8,970 nucleotides of DNA. Origin: Chloroflexota bacterium (GTDB taxonomy: Bacteria; Chloroflexota; Dehalococcoidia; Tepidiformales; Tepidiformaceae). Shown here in pieces: positions 6,022 through 8,970 of the stretch. Both the position numbers and the translations under genes were made by a program. The notes under the pieces are model-generated. The model saw nothing but the letters and a program-made list of their open reading frames with translations. It searched no databases and was not told the origin of the DNA. Each line of letters opens with the position of its first letter. Position 1 is the stretch's first letter. The stretch lies in assembly GCA_021823905.1 (NCBI GenBank), contig JAKALX010000135.1, positions 1 through 8,970 on the forward strand. The letters run 5' to 3'.

Positions 6022-6819
6022 ATGCCGTACGCCGACCTCATCCTTGAAACCGACGGTCACGTGGCCACGGTCACCCTCAACCGCCCGGAGAAGCTGAACG
6101 CCCTCAGCCGCCCGCTCCAGCAGGACATCCTCGACGTCTGCCACGAGCTGAAGCATGACGACAACGTCCGAGCCGTCGTCATCACCGGCGCGGGCCGGGG
6201 ATTCTGCTCGGGGGCCGACCTCACCGGGCCGAGGCCCGAAGGCACTCCCGAGCAAACCTGGCAGCAGATGATGGACGAGGACAGCTGGGTCGGACGCCAG
6301 GCGCGCGCCGTCTACCTGATCGACAAGCCGGTCGTCGCGGCGATCAACGGCGTGGCGGCCGGCGCCGGGATGTCGATGGCGCTCGCCTGCGACATTCGCG
6401 TTGGCAGCGAGAACGCGCGCTTCAAGACGGTTTTCGTCGAGCGCTCGCTCGCGCCGGACGCGGGCATGACCTACTTCCTCCCCCGGATCGTCGGCTCGGG
6501 CAATGCGCTCGACATGATCCTCACCAGCCGCAACGTCGGAGCGGACGAAGCGCTGCGCATGGGCCTGCTGCAGCGGATCGTGGCGCACGAGAAGCTGGTC
6601 GGGGAGGCGCAAGAAGTCGCGGCGCTGATCGCGGCACACCCGCCGATCGCGATCATGATGTCGAAGCGCTCCGTCCAGCACAGCCTCGACAGCGACTTCG
6701 AGGACCAGCTCCGCTACGAGATCCGGGCGATCGAAATCGGCCGCCGCGCCACGGGCGACGCGCGGGAATCTATCGCGGCGTTCGTGGAGAAGCGGAACCC
6801 GCGCTACACGGGGCATTAG
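6022..6819 (+). CDS. Crotonase-fold enoyl-CoA hydratase/isomerase, PaaG-like
   Basis: This 265-aa protein has the crotonase pattern: VTLNRPEKLNAL (17-28), VVITGAGRGFCSGADL (52-67, oxyanion hole), PVVAAINGVAAGAG (103-116) and ACDIRVGSENARF (122-134). Aligned to mammalian enoyl-CoA hydratase, the positions of catalytic Glu144 and Glu164 are Ser118 and Phe138, so classical hydration is unlikely. LAPDAGMTYFLPR (143-155) instead matches PaaG and related isomerases, in which the Asp (here D146) is the key acid/base. It probably isomerises an enoyl-CoA or ring-epoxide-type acyl-CoA in fatty-acid or aromatic degradation; substrate and pathway are open, since no other paa genes are visible. The ATG at 6022 has GAGG (6012-6015) six bases upstream. 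It stands alone between the terminator and a convergent thioesterase. Family secure, isomerase call moderate. Confidence 0.92.
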   Translation: MPYADLILETDGHVATVTLNRPEKLNALSRPLQQDILDVCHELKHDDNVRAVVITGAGRGFCSGADLTGPRPEGTPEQTWQQMMDEDSWVGRQARAVYLIDKPVVAAINGVAAGAGMSMALACDIRVGSENARFKTVFVERSLAPDAGMTYFLPRIVGSGNALDMILTSRNVGADEALRMGLLQRIVAHEKLVGEAQEVAALIAAHPPIAIMMSKRSVQHSLDSDFEDQLRYEIRAIEIGRRATGDARESIAAFVEKRNPRYTGH

Positions 6820-6875
6820 GCGGAGAGGGGGCGACCCCAACCTTTCGGCTGAGCCGGGCCGGCGCTTTACATCTT

Positions 6876-6907
6876 CCACTCGCCCACTCGCCCACTCGCC
6901 CACTCCC
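6876..6907. repeat. Octamer tandem repeat, four units
   Basis: CCACTCGC occurs at 6876-6883, 6884-6891 and 6892-6899, followed by a one-mismatch unit CCACTCCC at 6900-6907. It lies between the convergent crotonase and thioesterase genes, 12 bp past the thioesterase stop. It looks like slippage-prone non-coding sequence; no terminator is obvious around it. Confidence 0.8.
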
Positions 6908-6919
6908 ACCCTCGCCCCC

Positions 6920-7306
6920 TCACACTGCCCCACGGCGCCGCATCCCGTTCTGGTTACCGCGCGCGACGAGCCGGCCCTGTTCGTCGTGCATCGTCGCTTC
7001 GGCGTAGATGATTGTCTTGCCGTCCTTGATCACCTCGCCGGTAACCGTGACGAACCCGTCCGTGACCGGGCGGAAGATGCTGAACTGCATCGTCGCGGTG
7101 GCGATTCCGCCAGCCGCGGCGGCCATTGCGGAGTCGAGCATGACGGCGTACATGCCGCCCTGCAGCTGCCCGAGCGGGTTCGCGTATTCGGATTTGACGG
7201 GGTAGCGCAGGACGGCCCGGCCCTCGCCGCGTTCGAGAATCTCGCCGCCCAGTGTCTCGGCGATAGGAACGCGCGCGCCGAACGCTTCAATCCAGGGATC
7301 AGTCAT
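6920..7306 (-). CDS. PaaI-type hotdog-fold acyl-CoA thioesterase
   Basis: This 128-aa protein has the hotdog pattern of the PaaI/4HBT families: ANPLGQLQGGMYAVMLDSAMAAAA (42-65) covers the central helix, then FSIFRPVTDGFVTVTGEVIKDGKTIIYAEATM forms the strands and ends in ARGNQNG. N43 and D58 occupy conserved active-site positions; the usual HGG is QGG here (Q49-G51), a variant seen in some PaaI-like groups. It probably hydrolyses acyl- or aryl-CoA thioesters, perhaps relieving CoA trapping next to the crotonase, but the substrate cannot be read from sequence. The ATG at 7306 gives the normal family length; upstream in-frame residues look non-coding. TACAAT lies 8 nt before it and no Shine-Dalgarno is present. 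It is divergent from the epimerase, with a 146-bp gap. Confidence 0.88.
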   Translation of the reverse strand: MTDPWIEAFGARVPIAETLGGEILERGEGRAVLRYPVKSEYANPLGQLQGGMYAVMLDSAMAAAAGGIATATMQFSIFRPVTDGFVTVTGEVIKDGKTIIYAEATMHDEQGRLVARGNQNGMRRRGAV

Positions 7307-7338
7307 GAGCGGGGATTGTACGGGAAGCCGGCACCGGC
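7307..7338 (-). promoter_or_regulatory. TACAAT -10 box and adjacent palindrome, leaderless start of the thioesterase
   Basis: On the minus strand TACAAT (7320-7315) matches the -10 consensus at five of six bases and ends 8 nt before the ATG at 7306. GCCGG-CA-CCGGC (7327-7338) is a palindrome in the spacer just upstream of the -10, placed like an operator. No -35 hexamer is recognisable. Confidence 0.45.
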
Positions 7339-7409
7339 GAGGCGCCCCGGATGAGCAGTGGGGCTTACGCCGGATCGCGCGGGGATCTTGCGGGCCGGAC
7401 AGGACGGCC

Positions 7410-7452
7410 CCCGGGGATTGCCCCGGGAGTGCCCGTCCATACACTGGAGGGC
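7410..7452 (+). promoter_or_regulatory. Promoter of the epimerase with inverted repeat over the -35
   Basis: TTGCCC (7418-7423) and TACACT (7440-7445), 16 bp apart, form the best -35/-10 pair in the window. The -10 ends 7 nt before the GTG at 7453. The perfect inverted repeat CCCGGGG-ATTG-CCCCGGG (7410-7427) covers the -35, as a repressor operator would. GGAGG (7446-7450) lies only 2 nt before the GTG, too close for normal use as a ribosome binding site. Confidence 0.45.
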
Positions 7453-8475
7453 GTGCGACACGCAGTGATCCTCGGCGGAACCGGCGCGCTGGGACGCGCG
7501 ACGGCCCGGCGCCTGGCTGCGGCTGGCTGGCGGGTCGACGTGACCGGCCGAGACCCTGACCACATGCCGGCGGACGTCGCTGCTGCCGGTGTCCACTTCC
7601 ACTCGGCCGATCGCCGTGACCTCACGTCCCGCGCCGCCATCCTCGGCCCCGGCGGAGACCTTCTCGTCGATGCGGTCTGCTACACCGGGGCGGACGCGCG
7701 CCAGCTCATCCCGTTCCTTTCGGGCTTCGCGTCTACCGTGATGATCTCGAGCAAGGCCGTGTACGTGGATTGTGCGGGCCGTCACAGCAACTCACCCACT
7801 GCTCCGCGGTTCGACGGCCCGATCCGCGAAGATGGACCGACCGTGGACCCGGCCGGCGGCGACTACAACACCCCCGATGGCTACGGCGCGAACAAGGTCG
7901 CCGCCGAGCGCGTCCTGCTCGACAGCGGCTTCCCCGTCACGGTGATCCGTCCGTCGAAGGTTCACGGCGAGGGCGCGTTGCGCCCCAGGGAGTGGACGTT
8001 CGTCCGGCGCGTGCTAGACCGGCGACCGGCCGTGTTCCTTGCGCGCCGCGGCGAAGGCCGCGACCACACCACGGCGGCAGTGAACACGGCCGCGCTGATC
8101 GAACGCGTCGCAGCCGCGCCCGGCCGCCGAATCCTCAACAGTGCGGACCCGGACGCCCCGAGCGCCCTCGAGATCGCCCGGACGATTGCCGATTACCTTG
8201 GCCACACGTGGGAGGAGGTGCTTCTCGGGGAGGACGCCGAACCGGGCCTCGGCCGTCATCCGTGGGACGCGCGCCCGCCAATCGTTCTCGACACCACGGC
8301 ATCACTTGCTCTTGGCTACGCCCCCGTCGGGACGTACGCCGAGACCGCGCCGGGGCAGATCGACTGGTTGGTTAGGATGGCACGGGCCGGTCAAGGGCCG
8401 GCAAAGGACGACCCCTTCTTCGCGCAGCTTCTCGACTACTCGGCCGAAGACCGGTACCTCGCCGCCCATCGCTGA
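7453..8475 (+). CDS. NAD(P)-dependent epimerase/dehydratase-family protein (extended SDR)
   Basis: This 340-aa protein has an N-terminal Rossmann fold with GGTGALG (8-14), a Ser pair at 99-100 (MISSKAVYV) and Y144-GAN-K148, the YxxxK catalytic pair of short-chain dehydrogenases. VTVIRPSKVHGEG (162-174) is the usual strand before the substrate domain. LNSADPDAPSALEIARTIA (228-246) and VLDTTASLALGY (278-289) match the C-terminal region of sugar-nucleotide epimerases and related reductases. The substrate cannot be named, as no sugar-biosynthesis neighbours are present. The GTG at 7453 places the Rossmann strand (VRHAVILGG) at the N-terminus as expected; starting at the ATG at 7351 would add 34 residues lying over the promoter. 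It is convergent with glnA, 64 bp away. Confidence 0.88.
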   Translation: MRHAVILGGTGALGRATARRLAAAGWRVDVTGRDPDHMPADVAAAGVHFHSADRRDLTSRAAILGPGGDLLVDAVCYTGADARQLIPFLSGFASTVMISSKAVYVDCAGRHSNSPTAPRFDGPIREDGPTVDPAGGDYNTPDGYGANKVAAERVLLDSGFPVTVIRPSKVHGEGALRPREWTFVRRVLDRRPAVFLARRGEGRDHTTAAVNTAALIERVAAAPGRRILNSADPDAPSALEIARTIADYLGHTWEEVLLGEDAEPGLGRHPWDARPPIVLDTTASLALGYAPVGTYAETAPGQIDWLVRMARAGQGPAKDDPFFAQLLDYSAEDRYLAAHR

Positions 8476-8491
8476 CAGGTTGTAAGTGAGC

Positions 8492-8516
8492 CGCCGACCC
8501 GCGGCCCGAGTCGGCG
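8492..8516. terminator. Possible hairpin between convergent epimerase and glnA
   Basis: CGCCGAC (8492-8498) and GTCGGCG (8510-8516) form a 7-bp stem with an 11-nt loop in the 64-bp convergent gap. No T-run follows on either strand, so a bidirectional terminator is only possible, not shown. Confidence 0.3.
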
Positions 8517-8539
8517 CCGTCGTTGTCGTCGCCTGGAGA

Positions 8540-8970
8540 TCAGACGTCGAAGTACTGGTGGAACTCGTAGGGGTGCGGGCGCATCCGGATCGGGTCGACG
8601 TCGTTCTCGTACTTCCACTCGAGCCACGTCTCGATGAGGTCCGGCGTGAAGACGCCGCCCTTGAGGAGGAAGTCGTGGTCCTCTTCGAGGGCCTTGAGCG
8701 ATCCCTCGAGCGAATTGGCGACCGTGGGGATGTTTGTCAGCTCTTCGGGGCTGAGCTCGAACAGGTTCGTCTTGTCCAGCGGCGCGCCCGGGTCCCAGCC
8801 GTTCAAGATCCCGTCCATGCCGGCCATCAGGATCGCGGAGAACGCGAGATAGGGGTTTGCCGCCGGGTCCGGTGGCCGGAACTCGACGCGCTTCTGGCGC
8901 GGGTCGGGGCTGACCACCGGGATGCGGCAGGCTGCCGAGCGGTTGCGAGCGCTATAGACAAGGTTCACGG
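8540..8970 (-). CDS. glnA: Glutamine synthetase class I, C-terminal part (5' end beyond window)
   Basis: About 142 C-terminal residues are present and the frame runs off the right edge. NLVYSARNRSAACRIPVV, KRVEFRPPDPAANPYLAFSA and the terminal HPYEFHQYFDV are diagnostic of class I GlnA, which makes glutamine from glutamate, ammonia and ATP as a cytoplasmic dodecamer. The active-site arginines of RNR and the E-x-R pair in RVEFR are intact. At the adenylylation loop the sequence is DKTNLFELSPEE, so the Tyr of the enterobacterial NLYDLPPEE motif is Phe (codon 8759-8761). Control by adenylylation is therefore unlikely, as in alpha-type GSI enzymes. The leftmost GTG in the frame (8966-8968) is an internal Val codon, not a start. 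The upstream promoter is outside the window. Confidence 0.97.
   Translation of the reverse strand, partial: VNLVYSARNRSAACRIPVVSPDPRQKRVEFRPPDPAANPYLAFSAILMAGMDGILNGWDPGAPLDKTNLFELSPEELTNIPTVANSLEGSLKALEEDHDFLLKGGVFTPDLIETWLEWKYENDVDPIRMRPHPYEFHQYFDV

Noticed and set aside
6876..6907. CRISPR-like array
   Set aside because: Units are 8 bp and contiguous with no spacers, so it is a simple tandem repeat.
5968..6933. Minus-strand 321-codon frame opposite the crotonase
   Set aside because: It is antisense to a well-conserved crotonase; the translation is Arg/Asp/Val-rich without recognisable motifs.
7351..7452. ATG at 7351 as the epimerase start
   Set aside because: The extra 34 residues precede the Rossmann strand without homology, and the region contains the inverted repeat and promoter.

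Overview
The window is high-GC bacterial chromosomal DNA (about two thirds G+C by eye) with densely packed, mostly single-gene transcription units. The gene set is ordinary cell maintenance and metabolism: a RicT/PSP1 protein, monofunctional aspartokinase, a PaiB-type flavin protein, a LOG-family nucleotide hydrolase, a PaaG-like crotonase, a hotdog thioesterase, an NAD-dependent epimerase and class I glutamine synthetase. No phage, transposon, CRISPR, tRNA or rRNA signal is visible. Base composition, the PSP1 protein with a long basic tail, and promoter-like TANNNT boxes placed directly before start codons would fit Chloroflexota, with Actinobacteriota or Deinococcota as alternatives. This placement is inference, not a phylogenetic result.

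Layout. Positions 2-1108 (+) hold the 3' part of ricT, whose start lies left of the window. A 102-bp gap with an 11-bp-period direct repeat leads to a 73-aa CxxC/CxxC protein (1211-1432, +). This gene converges on a minus-strand series: a DUF192 lipoprotein-like gene (1921-1454), aspartokinase (3194-1977) and paiB (3873-3250). A divergent 210-bp gap separates paiB from a LOG-family gene (4084-4893, +). Next is an exported low-complexity protein with two near-identical Cys-pair repeats (5030-5872, +), closed by a strong hairpin terminator. A PaaG-like crotonase (6022-6819, +) converges on a thioesterase (7306-6920, -), with an octamer tandem repeat between them. An epimerase (7453-8475, +) diverges from the thioesterase and converges on the 3' part of glnA (8970-8540, -), which runs off the right edge.

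How the genes relate. There is no obvious single pathway. Aspartokinase and glutamine synthetase serve amino-acid synthesis and nitrogen assimilation, while the crotonase and thioesterase both act on acyl-CoAs. The most coherent signal is in how the genes start. Five of the nine starts visible here (1211, 1921, 3194, 7306, 7453) have TANNNT ending 6-8 nt before the start codon and no well-placed Shine-Dalgarno sequence, which is the geometry of leaderless transcripts. The other four (3873, 4084, 5030, 6022) have a clear GGAGG/GAGG/GGGAG site at 4-6 nt. The least familiar protein is the exported repeat protein at 5030-5872. I did not find a convincing new multi-gene system.
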